This document shows positions 16,413-26,578 of a stretch of DNA of 53,140 nucleotides, piece by piece (position 1 is the stretch's first letter; the number at the start of each line of letters is the position of its first letter). This DNA comes from Flavobacteriales bacterium (lineage in GTDB: Bacteria > Bacteroidota > Bacteroidia > Flavobacteriales_F > PHOS-HE28): NCBI GenBank assembly GCA_016718655.1, contig JADKCV010000028.1:1-53140 (forward strand), in the 5' to 3' direction. Below the pieces are notes generated by a model. That model saw only the letters and a list, made by a program, of their open reading frames with translations, was not told the DNA's origin and made no database searches. A program made the position numbers and the translations under genes.

Positions 16413-18938
16413 TCAGTGGGTCACCACCAACCGTTGCACTGCGCTATGATCGCCCGACGCCACACGAACCAGGTATTGACCTTGCGCAAGGCGCCGCTCC
16501 AAGCCGAGCGTGGTGGTCACCTGACCTTCCGTGAGGATGAGTTGCTCTTGATGGACCAGCTTTCCCGAAAGGTCGAGCACCATGACCTGTGCAGGAGCAT
16601 CGAGCACCTCGACATGGGTCAACAGCACCTCGACCCGATCGCCAGCGGATGGATTCGGGTAGAGCTGGATCCCGAACTCCTTTTCGAGCAGTTCGGTCGG
16701 CGATGCACCCTCCTGGACCAGGGATGCCGGAGGCGGTGGAGCGATGGTCACCGTGCAGGTCTCCCCGTAGGGACACCAGGATGTCCCACCGTTGCGGCTG
16801 ATACGCACACGCACATTGTAGGTACGTCCGGGGATGAGTGGATCCGTGGTCCAATTCAATGCGCGGAAGTAGTTCGTGGAGCTTACGACCCGGACATAAC
16901 CATCCGCGCTATTTGCGAATTCGAACTGGTACTTGTTGGCCCCATTCACCGGACGGGCCGTGACCTGTTGGTCGCGCGTGCGGGTAACCCCACAGGAGAA
17001 GAACGGGTTGCCGGGGATGTCCATCAACTTGGATGTTGGGCAAGCGGCTGCGATGGGATCCACCTTCAATCGGCAAGCCGGTCCCCACTCGTTGTTCAAC
17101 CCGTTGACCCGGCCACGGACACGTACGTTAAGCAGCAACCCTTCAGGAATAGCTGGAACGCTGGGTGACCAACTGAGGCGTTGATAGCACGCACGGGTAG
17201 CACCCGACCCGTATCCTCCTTCGGTCGCATGGCTCCTGAATCGGCGTTGGGAATAACTGCCACTCGGGTCGTAGAACCAGAACTCATAGCCATCATTCGT
17301 TTGGTCGCCCACACCCCACTGTGCAGATACCGCAGCGTTCGGTGCAGCAACGACGAAATGGGCAGGAAGCCAATCCAATTTGTCGCAGGACGTGTAAACG
17401 AGCTTGTCCGTACCCATGGGCAGGCAGAACGAAGCATTGCCCGCGATGCTGCTTTCGGAACCAAAACTTCCCCCGTAGGCATTGTCAATGATCCGTTCAC
17501 CAGCGCCATCACGCAGCACATAGCCACCGGAAATGAAGCCGTCCCCTGCGCTATCCATCAAGCGGAAACGCATGCATCCTCGCGGCACACAGCAACTCAC
17601 TTCGATGTCGGAATCGCTCGCGTAGCCCGACCCGGAACAGATCGGGTAGGTGAACCCTTCGCCCAACAGTTCCCAGCTGGTCTGGGACCCGAAGGCGTCC
17701 GTACGGATGTAGAGGGTGATGTTCTCATCACAGCCCGATAGGAGCCGTACGATACGATTACGACCCACACCATTGAAAGCGGTGAATCCCCCTGCAACGG
17801 TGACCTTGCCCTCCGGTTGCCAGGTCATGGCGTACACCCAATTGTTGAACGTGGTCCCCGTGCTGAACCCGGTATCCAGCGTGCCATCGGTGTTCAAACG
17901 CACCATGCGGCCACGTGTATTGCCATTGAACGAGGTGAAGTCCCCACCGGCAAGGATCCTTCCGTCGCCTTGCAGGACGATGGTGTAGACCCAACTGTTG
18001 AAGCCTGACCCTGGCATGAAGCTTCCATCGAACGATCCATCACTATTCAATCGCGCGATGCGCGGTGCGGGAACAGAACCGTTGTAAGCAGTGAACAACC
18101 CACCGAGAAGCATCTTCCCATCCCGTTGATGGTTCACACAGAATACCGCTCCATTCATGCCAGCGCCCGGCGCGAAACCCGTATCCACCGAACCATCGGT
18201 GTTCAACCGGGCGATACCGCGACGTGACACGCCATCAACCGATGTGAAGAGACCCGCGATGACCAAGCGCCCAGCATCATCCAGGTCGCACGCGTAGAGT
18301 TCATTGTTGGCCCCGGTACCGGTATCGTAGGTCGCGTCCAACGTACCATCCGGTAACAGGCGCACCACGCGACCGACCGATGTCCCGTTGTAGCTGGTGA
18401 ACGTGCCCGCGACGTGGATCCTGCCGGATCCGTCCACTGCGATCGCATTGACATTGCCGCCACCGAATCCCGAGCCCATGGAGAACGTGCCATCCACCGT
18501 TCCATCACTGTTCAGGCACGCGAAACGCGATCGCGCCACGCCATTGAACAGTGAGAACGAGCCACCCACGAAGATCCGTCCGGATGCGTCCAGTGCCAGC
18601 GCGGTCACTTGAGAATTCGCTCCGATGCCGATGTTCGTATTGAATGAAGCATCCAACGAGCCGGTACGCCCCAAGCGGGCCAAACGACCGACCGTGGAAC
18701 CGTTGTAGGTGGTGAAACTGCCGCCCAACACCTGGTCCCCATCGGGTTCAGAAACCATGGAGAAGACCCGGTTGTTGGCACCCGTGCCCACGATGAATGT
18801 GGGGTCGAGGGAACCCGATTGCGCGAAGGAGCGTGTGGCTCCTACGCATGACAAGGTGACGATCGCGACGGTGAACTGGAGCGTTCGGCGGGTGGTCCGA
18901 AGAACGTCCCATGATGCTGAAGGGTGACTGGATCCCAT
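16413..18938 (-). CDS. Delta-60 repeat T9SS surface protein
   Basis: 841 aa from the ATG at 18938, whose signal peptide ends 'VGATRSFAQ'. Seven delta-60 (DUF5122) repeats follow, each opening like 'SLDPTFIVGTGANN' and closing like 'GGSFTTYNG...RLARL'; together they probably form a beta-propeller. Then come a Cys-rich segment and fibronectin III-like modules ('GRTYNVRVRISRNGGTSW'), and finally a type A sorting domain ('IQLYPNPSAGDRVEV' ... 'GQYLVRVASGD' ... 'QRLVVTH'). Outer-membrane export by T9SS is inferred. Passenger function unknown; adhesion is a common guess for this architecture. Frame intact over 2.5 kb. Confidence 0.85.
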   Translation of the reverse strand: MGSSHPSASWDVLRTTRRTLQFTVAIVTLSCVGATRSFAQSGSLDPTFIVGTGANNRVFSMVSEPDGDQVLGGSFTTYNGSTVGRLARLGRTGSLDASFNTNIGIGANSQVTALALDASGRIFVGGSFSLFNGVARSRFACLNSDGTVDGTFSMGSGFGGGNVNAIAVDGSGRIHVAGTFTSYNGTSVGRVVRLLPDGTLDATYDTGTGANNELYACDLDDAGRLVIAGLFTSVDGVSRRGIARLNTDGSVDTGFAPGAGMNGAVFCVNHQRDGKMLLGGLFTAYNGSVPAPRIARLNSDGSFDGSFMPGSGFNSWVYTIVLQGDGRILAGGDFTSFNGNTRGRMVRLNTDGTLDTGFSTGTTFNNWVYAMTWQPEGKVTVAGGFTAFNGVGRNRIVRLLSGCDENITLYIRTDAFGSQTSWELLGEGFTYPICSGSGYASDSDIEVSCCVPRGCMRFRLMDSAGDGFISGGYVLRDGAGERIIDNAYGGSFGSESSIAGNASFCLPMGTDKLVYTSCDKLDWLPAHFVVAAPNAAVSAQWGVGDQTNDGYEFWFYDPSGSYSQRRFRSHATEGGYGSGATRACYQRLSWSPSVPAIPEGLLLNVRVRGRVNGLNNEWGPACRLKVDPIAAACPTSKLMDIPGNPFFSCGVTRTRDQQVTARPVNGANKYQFEFANSADGYVRVVSSTNYFRALNWTTDPLIPGRTYNVRVRISRNGGTSWCPYGETCTVTIAPPPPASLVQEGASPTELLEKEFGIQLYPNPSAGDRVEVLLTHVEVLDAPAQVMVLDLSGKLVHQEQLILTEGQVTTTLGLERRLAQGQYLVRVASGDHSAVQRLVVTH

Positions 18939-19084
18939 GGTCTGTTGGTTTAGCTTATAGCGGGTACCGCAGATACAGGAAGAGATGTACGCCTTGCCCG
19001 AACGTGTCGCTATACGTGGCAACGGCCAACCGGGTTACAACAGGAAAAACTGGACGATCCGGCGCATGGAGCACCCTCCCATCG

Positions 19085-19092
19085 TTCCTTTG
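19085..19092 (+). promoter_or_regulatory. -7-like box of moaA
   Basis: TTCCTTTG (one mismatch to TAnnTTTG), then ACGAT and the ATG at 19098, repeating the short spacing seen at other starts here. Confidence 0.3.
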
Positions 19093-19097
19093 ACGAT

Positions 19098-20096
19098 ATG
19101 GAGCGTCGCCCCCTTCAGGATGGTCACGGACGGACCCACCGGAGCTTGCGGATCAGCGTGGTGGACAAGTGCGATCTGCGCTGCACCTATTGCATGCCGG
19201 AGGACCAACACTTCCTGAAGCGCGAGGAATTGATGACCCGTAGCGAGATCGCGACGATCGCACGGCTCTTTGTGGACACCTACGGCGTCACGAAGATCCG
19301 GCTGACCGGAGGCGAACCACTCGTTCGTCCCGACGTGGTGGAGATCGTGCGCGACATGGTCCAGTTGGGCGTTTCGCTCGGACTCACCACCAATGCCATG
19401 GCGCTGGACAAGCACATGGACGCCTTGGTCGAAGCCGGCTTGAAGAGCATCAACATCAGCCTGGACACCTTCGATGCACAGCGCTTCCAGACCATCACCC
19501 GGCGGGATGGGTTCGACAAGGTGTACGCGAACATCCTACAGGCCCTCGACCGGGATCTGCGTGTCAAGGTGAACATGGTGGTGATGCGTGGGGTGAACGA
19601 TGATGAGCTCCTCCGCTTCGTTGAACTGACCCGCGAACACCCCCTACACGTGCGCTTCATCGAATTCATGCCATTCGCTGGCAATCACTGGGGCAGGGAG
19701 CGGGTGTACACCTATGCTGAGATGCTCGGTCACATCGGCAGTGTGCATAGCTTCGAAAAGCTCACGGACGACCCCAACAGCACCGCCAAGGCCTACCGTG
19801 TACCCGGATGGATGGGCACCTTCGCGGTGATCAGCACGGTGACCGAGCCTTTCTGCGGCTCCTGCGACCGCCTGCGCATCACGGCGGAAGGGAAGATGCG
19901 CAACTGCCTCTTTTCGCGGGAGGAGACGGACCTGCTCTCGGCCTTGCGCCGAGGGGAGGACATCGCACCGTTGATCGAGGCGAACGTGCTCGCCAAGCAT
20001 GCGATGCTTGGTGGGCTGCCGCCCTTCAAACCGGAGATGCAGGAAGAGGTACTGCACGACCTCAGCGCTCGGCCGATGGTGAGTATCGGGGGGTGA
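19098..20096 (+). CDS. moaA: GTP 3',8-cyclase MoaA
   Basis: 332 aa radical-SAM enzyme of the first step of molybdenum cofactor synthesis, converting GTP to 3',8-cyclo-GTP for MoaC. The N-terminal cluster motif CX3CX2C is C25, C29 and C32 ('CDLRCTYC'). 'IRLTGGEPLVR' is the SAM-binding GGEP segment. The second cluster binds C253, C256 and C270 (CX2CX13C). The C-terminus ends in the conserved Gly-Gly. It stands apart from the other moa genes, 6.5 kb away and on the opposite strand, so it has its own promoter. It meets the next gene tail to tail with no gap. Confidence 0.95.
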   Translation: MERRPLQDGHGRTHRSLRISVVDKCDLRCTYCMPEDQHFLKREELMTRSEIATIARLFVDTYGVTKIRLTGGEPLVRPDVVEIVRDMVQLGVSLGLTTNAMALDKHMDALVEAGLKSINISLDTFDAQRFQTITRRDGFDKVYANILQALDRDLRVKVNMVVMRGVNDDELLRFVELTREHPLHVRFIEFMPFAGNHWGRERVYTYAEMLGHIGSVHSFEKLTDDPNSTAKAYRVPGWMGTFAVISTVTEPFCGSCDRLRITAEGKMRNCLFSREETDLLSALRRGEDIAPLIEANVLAKHAMLGGLPPFKPEMQEEVLHDLSARPMVSIGG

Positions 20097-21113
20097 TCAT
20101 GGCAACTGACCCTGCCGCACATTGGTGGGTACGCTACCGCCTATGTTCTGAAGGATCGGATCACGGTCGTTGTTCTGTCCGGAATACTTCACCACGCCGT
20201 CCAGGTTGATATCCTCCACTAGGTAGCCGATGGTGGTGTTGGTAGGCACGCTGCCACCGATGGAGAACAGGATCGGATCGCGGTCGTTGTTCTGGCCGGT
20301 ATACCGCAACGCGCCGTCCTGGTTGACATCGCCGGCCCAGAGCACCTGGGCGATGCCCATGGACTTACGTGCCTCCATACCATGTGAGCGTATAGGGAAG
20401 CGTGAAATCCACGTAGTTCGGAGTGGAGGTCACCGGTACCCCATTCAGTGTCATGCAGCCCATGTGATTGCGGTGAAGAACAGCCACGTGGTAACTTCCA
20501 GGTATTAGATCGGAGAATTGGAGCGGTGACACACCGTCCGTCCACGATGAACCCATTGGTGAGTACCAGGCCGCTCCGTAGGGGACGACTCCGCGCTGCG
20601 CAATTGCACGCACCCAATCAACAACCACCGTTACCCATTTCACCCAACACCGAAGGGTCACCTCGCCTCCACCGGGCCAAGGCCAGAGTTCGGTAAGGGA
20701 GATTGTTGCACTCTTAGCTATCGTGCATACCGGCAGCCATCGAATGGGCCCTCCAAGTAGGCACGGACCCAGATCAACGCATCCACGGGGAGATTGAACG
20801 TGGCCATAACATCCCCCCGCCCCTGGCCACCGCGATATACACTTGATACGACAAGCGCCTGCACTTGGCCGGCCCAACCATCGCCCCTACCATTACCACC
20901 TTGGTAGGCTATCGAATTTCCCGGCTCAAGATCGCATCGGCCAAAGGCATCACCGCGACCGAGGCCACCGCGATACGCACTCGCCATAGTCGGGAAAAGC
21001 TGGCTCCCACTCGATGCGTCCCCACGACCAGCGCCACCGTGGATCTGCGCGGAAAGGATCCCACTTATTGCGATGCCAACAAAGGTCGATGTGGCGTGGC
21101 GTACAATGGTCAT
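20097..21113 (-). pseudogene. RGD-repeat secreted protein with dockerin-like end, frameshifted
   Basis: The ATG at 21113 (MTIVRHATSTFVG...ILSAQ) opens a signal peptide. Four repeats of the form 'YxGGxGRGD' follow (GGAGRGDAS, GGLGRGDAF, GGNGRGDGW, GGQGRGDVM). Then 'VRAYLEGPFDG' begins a beta domain ending 'GSYHVAVLHRNHMGCMTL', and two dockerin-like repeats with calcium-loop character close the protein ('GDVNQDGALRYTGQNNDRDP' and 'EDINLDGVVKYSGQNNDRDP'). The frame shifts near 20715 and near 20370, plus another indel between. No classical type A sorting domain is seen. It starts 26 nt after the SUMF1-like gene, so the two form an operon. The sequence could be functional if the indels are errors. 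Confidence 0.6.
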
Positions 21114-21139
21114 CCTATTGGTAGCGTTGTGGATGATCA

Positions 21140-22611
21140 CTATTCGGAGCGCACTCCACGTCCGCCCATTGGCAAGAAGGACAATATACTGTAGTTGCGC
21201 TCGGCTAACCGAAGCTCCTCGATCAATGATTCGCCGTGCCCCCCTCTCAGCACGGATCCGAGGTAATAGTCGTTGGGCCAATCGTATTCATTGAAATGGC
21301 CATCAGGATCCAGTTCTCCGTCGCCGTGGTAGAATCCGAGAACAGCTCACCTGCGTACTCCAATGGAACACAATGCTCGCCTGCATTGCCAGCAAGCTCC
21401 ATTGCCCCGAAGTAACCAGCACCAGCAGCCGCTCTGCTATTCACCGCCGGATGAGCGGCGAAGACACCCACCCGCAAAGGAAAACCGATCGTATCCAAAG
21501 TGGCTGACCACACAGCATTGCCTTGCGATGTAGAGTATCCTGAGTTGATGTTCTCATTTGCGGCCCCTTGGTTCACGATGCCATAACCCGCATTAGTGAC
21601 CAAGGCGGAGCCCCAAGGGAACTCGTTCGCAAGCGGTGGCAATGGGCCACGACAGACCTTCTCGAACTCAAGTTCGGTCATCGGCCGAAGTGCGGCCCAA
21701 TCAAGGTATGACCACAATTCTTCACGACTCAAACCCACACAGGCGAGATCCCCTCCGTCATTCGGCTCACCACCGATGCCGTTGCCGTTCAGGTCCACGC
21801 GGCCGGTCCCCCCAGGAACACCAGGCTGAAGGACCACCATGCCATTGCGCCAACCCGAAGCACCACCAACACGGGTACCGGACGGCGCGGCGCTGTTGAA
21901 CTGTTGACCAGGACCGAGCGTATTCACGATTACGAAACCCTGCTGGCTCACCTCGTACTTCATGCAATAGAACGCGTTGAATCCGTTCGGCCAATTCGCT
22001 ACCGGAGTGACCGCGCCTGTCGGATAACCGCCTGCCTGGCCTCCAAGGCTACCCACTCCGGTCGGTGGCTGGTTCGCCACCGGTGTATTGATCGTGGTCA
22101 GTGTGAATCCGTTCTCTGTACCTGAACCTCCTGCAGCGAACGTTCCTGCGTTGACATACACCATCTCGATCGCGAACACGCGGACTTCAGCGACATCGGC
22201 AAAGGCGACCCCCTGACCGCCGTGATCCCACCGCAATTCAACACCGTTGTAGATCACGTTACCGGCACCATTGGACACCCGACGGATGAAGGCCCCAGCG
22301 TAAGGTATGGGTGTCCACGGATCCGGAGGCAGGGCAAGGGAAAGCAGGGCTGGCGCATCGCGCATCGGGAGGCATGGTTGCTGCCGCTCAGGTGGGCATG
22401 CGACCACAAACCGGTAATGGAGGAACGGAACTTCACGAAGACCGATGCGGCATCCCAATTGTCCGTGGACCCCCCAACTGTTCTCCGCCAGCATCGAACC
22501 GGACCCCGCTATCCACTTGGCGGAGACGCTCACATTGGCAACCTGTATGTTGTTGGCCAGGGTCGGTGCGGTCAATAGAAGAACACAGAACGAGCCTAGT
22601 AAGAATTTCAT
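21140..22611 (-). pseudogene. SUMF1-like secreted protein, frameshifted
   Basis: From the ATG at 22611 a signal peptide (MKFLLGSFCVLLLTAPTLA) leads into an N-terminal beta domain ('NIQVANVSVSAK', 'WDAASVFVKFR' in another frame) and a formylglycine-generating-enzyme-like domain ('EMVYVNAGTFAAG', 'FYCMKYEVSQQGF', 'LRPMTELEFEKVCRGP', 'GNAGEHCVPLEY'). Frame changes occur near 22430-22500 (two or more) and near 21325. The shifted frame continues with 'YHGDGELDPDGHFNEYDWPN' and ends at the stop at 21140. The catalytic cysteines of sulfatase-activating enzymes are not evident, so a binding or structural role is as likely. Paired with the RGD-repeat gene. Confidence 0.65.
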
Positions 22612-22701
22612 CGGGTAGCTCATGGATCCAGAATGTGTGTGGATATCTGTGCGAAAATGCCACGACCTCGGAACCATACGGATGTGTACTAGTACACCCG
22701 C

Positions 22702-23334
22702 TCAGCGCCCGCGATACTTCACCAGCGCTTCCTCCTTGCTGCCCACATGCAACTTCTTGTAGATGCTGTGGATGTGTGCCTTCACCGTGCTGATGGATAG
22801 CCCTTCCTGCTGGGCGATCTCCTTGTAGAGATGACCTTCGGCCAGCATATCCAAAACGCTTTGCTCCCGTGGGGTGAGCGCTTCATGGTCTCCCGAAGTC
22901 GCTGGTGATGGACGCAGGTGATCGACCAGACGACGGGCGACGGTAGCACTCATGGGAGCCCCGCCGTGCATCAGTTCACGCACCGCTTCGAGCATCGCGA
23001 TGGGGGTGCTGCTCTTCAACATGTAGCCGTTCGCCCCGGCCTTCAGCGCTTCGAAGACTCGCAAGTCGTCATCGTGGATGGTGAAGACCATGAATTGAGC
23101 ACTCGGCATGAACGGTCGTAACTTCTTCAGCAGGGCGATGCCGTTGGTGCCCGGCAGGCCGATGTCACTGATCACCACATCAAGGCCCATCGCGGTGATG
23201 GCCGGAAAGGCTTCTTCGGCACTCCTGTACTCGGCTACAAGATCCATGTCCTCGGCGCTCGCGATCACACTGCGCAGGAACGCACGCATCTGCGGCAGGT
23301 CCTCAACGATGGCAATGCGCGTGGTCCGTTCCAT
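22702..23334 (-). CDS. NarL/LuxR-family response regulator
   Basis: 210 aa. The receiver domain has the acidic pair E11-D12, phosphoacceptor D57 ('VISDIGLPG') and K107 ('YMLKSS'). The C-terminal LuxR-type helix-turn-helix is 'LTPREQSVLDMLAEGHLYKEIAQ...STVKAHIHSIYKKL'. It lies 42 nt after the end of the sensor kinase gene on the same strand, the usual pairing with HisKA_3 kinases that have a propeller sensor. It is the best output partner for that kinase. A TAACTTCC box ends 4 nt before the ATG, so it may also be transcribed on its own. Frame intact, unlike its partner. Confidence 0.9.
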   Translation of the reverse strand: MERTTRIAIVEDLPQMRAFLRSVIASAEDMDLVAEYRSAEEAFPAITAMGLDVVISDIGLPGTNGIALLKKLRPFMPSAQFMVFTIHDDDLRVFEALKAGANGYMLKSSTPIAMLEAVRELMHGGAPMSATVARRLVDHLRPSPATSGDHEALTPREQSVLDMLAEGHLYKEIAQQEGLSISTVKAHIHSIYKKLHVGSKEEALVKYRGR

Positions 23335-23338
23335 GGCG

Positions 23339-23346
23339 GGAAGTTA
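23339..23346 (-). promoter_or_regulatory. -7-like box of the response regulator gene
   Basis: TAACTTCC on the minus strand, then CGCC and the ATG at 23334; same spacing as at fdhD and the ThiF-like gene. Confidence 0.35.
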
Positions 23347-23376
23347 GCGGGTGCGTGCGCTGTATCACTTCATGTA

Positions 23377-26300
23377 CTAGACCATTGTCAATGGTACAAC
23401 AATGGTGACCCGTGTTCCCTGACCGATCGCGCTATGAAGGTCCACGGTCCCGTTCAACGCTTTCACACGCTCGAACACGCTGGTGGTGCCGGTGCCGGTG
23501 CCGATGCGCTCGCTGGTATCAAAACCGACACCATTATCCGTAATGACCAGTCGAAGACTCCCGTTCTCTTGCGCCATCAGCATGGTCGTGCGCTGCGCTT
23601 GTGCATGTTTCACCACGTTCAGCAGCAGTTCCTTGGTCATTAGCAGCAGATGCCTGCGTTGATCGGTTGAGAGCTTCGCTCCTGGCGTAGTGATCGAGAT
23701 CTCCGTGGTGAGTTCCAGATCCGCCCGCTCCATAAGATCTGCAGCGGAGGATCGGATATAGGCAGCCAGATCGCCCAAGGTATCCTGACCGGAACCGAGC
23801 GCCCATACGATGCGCCGCATGTTGTCGGTGACCTCGCGCCCTCGCTCACGCGTTTGAGCGCATCATGAGCACGTCCACTATCGCCCATACGTGCCAGTTC
23901 ACCTTCCATGGCGATGAGCGCAGGCTGCTGCCAAGATCATCGTGCATCGTGGGCGATCCTATGCGTTCCTCAAGTAGGGCGCGTTCGTTGTGAGCGTGCC
24001 TCTCTTCATCGAGCTTGCGGCGCAGGAATGTCCGTATCATCCACACAAGAAGCAGCACGATGAGCAGCGACCAAAGGAGCAAGGCCGCTCGTGTTCGGTA
24101 CCACGGAGGTGTAACGACCAGCACCAGCTCAGCGATCCGCGCCGGTTCTCCGGTTCCTGCAACGGCGAAGGCGATCCGGTGATACCCTTCAGCAATGTCG
24201 TAGAGGTCCAACGACCGAGCAGCTTCCAATGGGACCCAAGGTCGGTCCGGAGCCGTGCGATATCGGAACCTGAGTTCCTCTGGGAACACCGCGCCGACAG
24301 CAGAGAACTCCACCCGGATGGTCCGCTGGTCATAACGTAATGCGAGTTCAGCCTTGGATACACCACCGAGCAAGGGCTTCCCGTCTTGACGGATGACCGT
24401 CAACAACGGTGTTACCGCCGAACCGGGCCCAACCACATCGCCCTCCACTACCTTGACCAGTGTCCTCGTGAAGGCCAAAATTGCTCCGCCATTCTTCAAC
24501 GGCATCATCGTTGTTGGGCGACCCCATTGTGGTGAAAGCGCGACCGGTTCCACGTTAGGGCTCCTGTGCGCATCCAAGTGGGCCAACCCATTCTCTGAAA
24601 GACCCAAAGTCGATCCCCTCCAACGCCAACAGACGACCGCCCCGGGCAGACCATCCTTCTTTCGAACGACCCGGCCTCTTGCCAGGCAGCATCGAATAAG
24701 TCCAACGTTCCATCATCGACCCCGGCCCACATCGTCCCGGCATCTGTCGATACCATTTCCATGAACCCCGCCGAACGGGCACCAGAACGCGCCCAGACCC
24801 TTTTCACAATTCGGCCAGAGGGATCCGTTCGTACCAGGAATCCCAACGAAGTTCCACACCAAACGCCGCCATCGGGATGTGGAGCCAAGGCAGATGGCCG
24901 ACCTATATCGCCGATCTCCGGCATCACCTTGGAGAGGATCTGCACGGGCGCTTGGTCCCGCAGCAACTTCCACAATCCATGATTACGCAAGAGTACCCAA
25001 ACCACTCCGTTGGATCCCGGAACCACCCTGTCGATCCATTTACCGTGCAGCTTCGTGTCGATGGGGATCAAGTCCACCGCAAGGTCAGGTAATGACGCTC
25101 CAGCGCTCCAAGAGAACAGGCCTGCCTTGGTCGCGATAAGGACCTCTCCTCCCACGGGCAAAAGGTCGGTGACCATATCCTCCATGACCGCAGGCCCGAC
25201 AAGTCCATCCAATGTCCTCGGGGAACCATGGCAAATGGTATCCTTGATCTGGCGCTTCAGCGCATCATACCGGACGATACCCGATCCATTCGTGGCGATC
25301 AGGTGGTCCGTGCCGTGTTCATTGAGCCGGTTAACCGTGCTGGGGGACACCCAGTTCAGAAGTAATTCCTGTCCCCAAGGCAGAGGCACACACCTGAACA
25401 GGCCTTCATCCGTTCCGAACCAGAGCACCCCATTTCGGGCTGCTAGCAGCGCGTTGACCGATGTGTTCGGAAGGGACCAAGCCACCGTTGGATCATGGGC
25501 AACGACCGTCCATCCGGAACCCGGCACTTGGCGATACAGCCGATCGTCATTCCCTGCCAACCAGATGTTCTGTTCGGGATCCACCATGATGGATCGGTGG
25601 AGGCTGCTCGTGCTCGAACCTGCCGGCAGCGGCATTGAGCTCATGCATCCCGTGCTAGGTGCAAGAGACAATACTTCGTACCGCTGGGGATCGTTCATCC
25701 AGAGCGTGCCATGTTGATCCACTGTCAGGCAGGTCACGTTGGTGGGAACCATGAAGGGATCAAGCACGAAGGGACGACCCCCGGGACCGAGCATATGTCC
25801 CTGGATCCGATACAACCCATCCTTCGTGCCCACCCATACAACCTTGGACCCTTTGTCCCAGACCATGGCGTTCGGGACGATCATGAAAGGTTCTCCTGGA
25901 TATCGGCTCTGCTCGATCGCTGGCCGGAACCAGCTCGCGCGTTTCCGATCATAGCAGACCAATCCCATTGAAGAAGAGATCCAAATGATGTCATCATCCC
26001 CGCGCACCACATGCCATACCTGTAGCATGGCTGAAGAACCGGGATCCCGCAGTTTGAAAGGATATCGAACCACCTGCCCCGAGACGGGGTCCACACTGCA
26101 AAGTCCTCTTGACGTACCTACCCAAACCCGCAGTGGGTCACTCGCATCGATGGACCTCACCTCGTTGGCCTGGATCGACAGGGTATCGCCTGGTCCCTGC
26201 TCCCACACGCGTACGTGGTCGCCGAGAATGCGGGCCAAGCCATTGGTGGTGCCAACCCAGATCCCCCCTATGCTGTCTTCAGTGATGCAAAGGACACGCG

Positions 26301-26424
26301 CTTCCAGTACTTCATTTCCCGGGGCCCTTTGGAAATGCGGCTGTTGTCCTTCGACACTTGGGCAACCTAAGCCCAACAGCAGGGCCAACGCATATCCCCC
26401 AACGGCGAACACCCTATCGCGCAT
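23377..26424 (-). pseudogene. Propeller sensor histidine kinase, multiple indels
   Basis: The ATG at 26424 opens a signal peptide (MRDRVFAVGGYALALLLGLG). A two-component-regulator propeller ('GGIWVGTTNGLARI', 'LWFGTDEGLFRC'), a Y_Y_Y-type domain ('LRFRYRTAPDRPWVPL'), one membrane helix ('ALLLWSLLIVLLLVWMI'), a HisKA_3 dimerisation helix with 'MHDDLGSSL' (the phosphoacceptor His) and an HATPase domain ('ELLLNVVKHAQAQ', 'DNGVGF', 'GTGTTSV') follow. The frame is broken near 24661 (AAA), 24618 (GGGG), 24598 (TTT), twice around 23945-23960, and near 23914 and 23851. Repairing each gives an ordinary kinase, so all lesions are indels. Beside the NarL-type regulator it should sense an extracytoplasmic signal. 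Confidence 0.7.
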
Positions 26425-26429
26425 GTGAA

Positions 26430-26437
26430 GCAAGATA
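26430..26437 (-). promoter_or_regulatory. -7 box of the sensor kinase gene
   Basis: TATCTTGC on the minus strand, then TTCAC and the ATG at 26424, fixing the start of the signal peptide. Confidence 0.4.
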
Positions 26438-26578
26438 CTATCACGACGGTCCCCAGCATGGATGGACATTCTTGGGTCAGTCATACTCGGACAAGTGCGG
26501 GATCCCAACCGGACATGGACCACACCTCAACCGAGCACAAGCACGTGCGGATGGTGCGAAAGAGGTATGGAACCCGGA

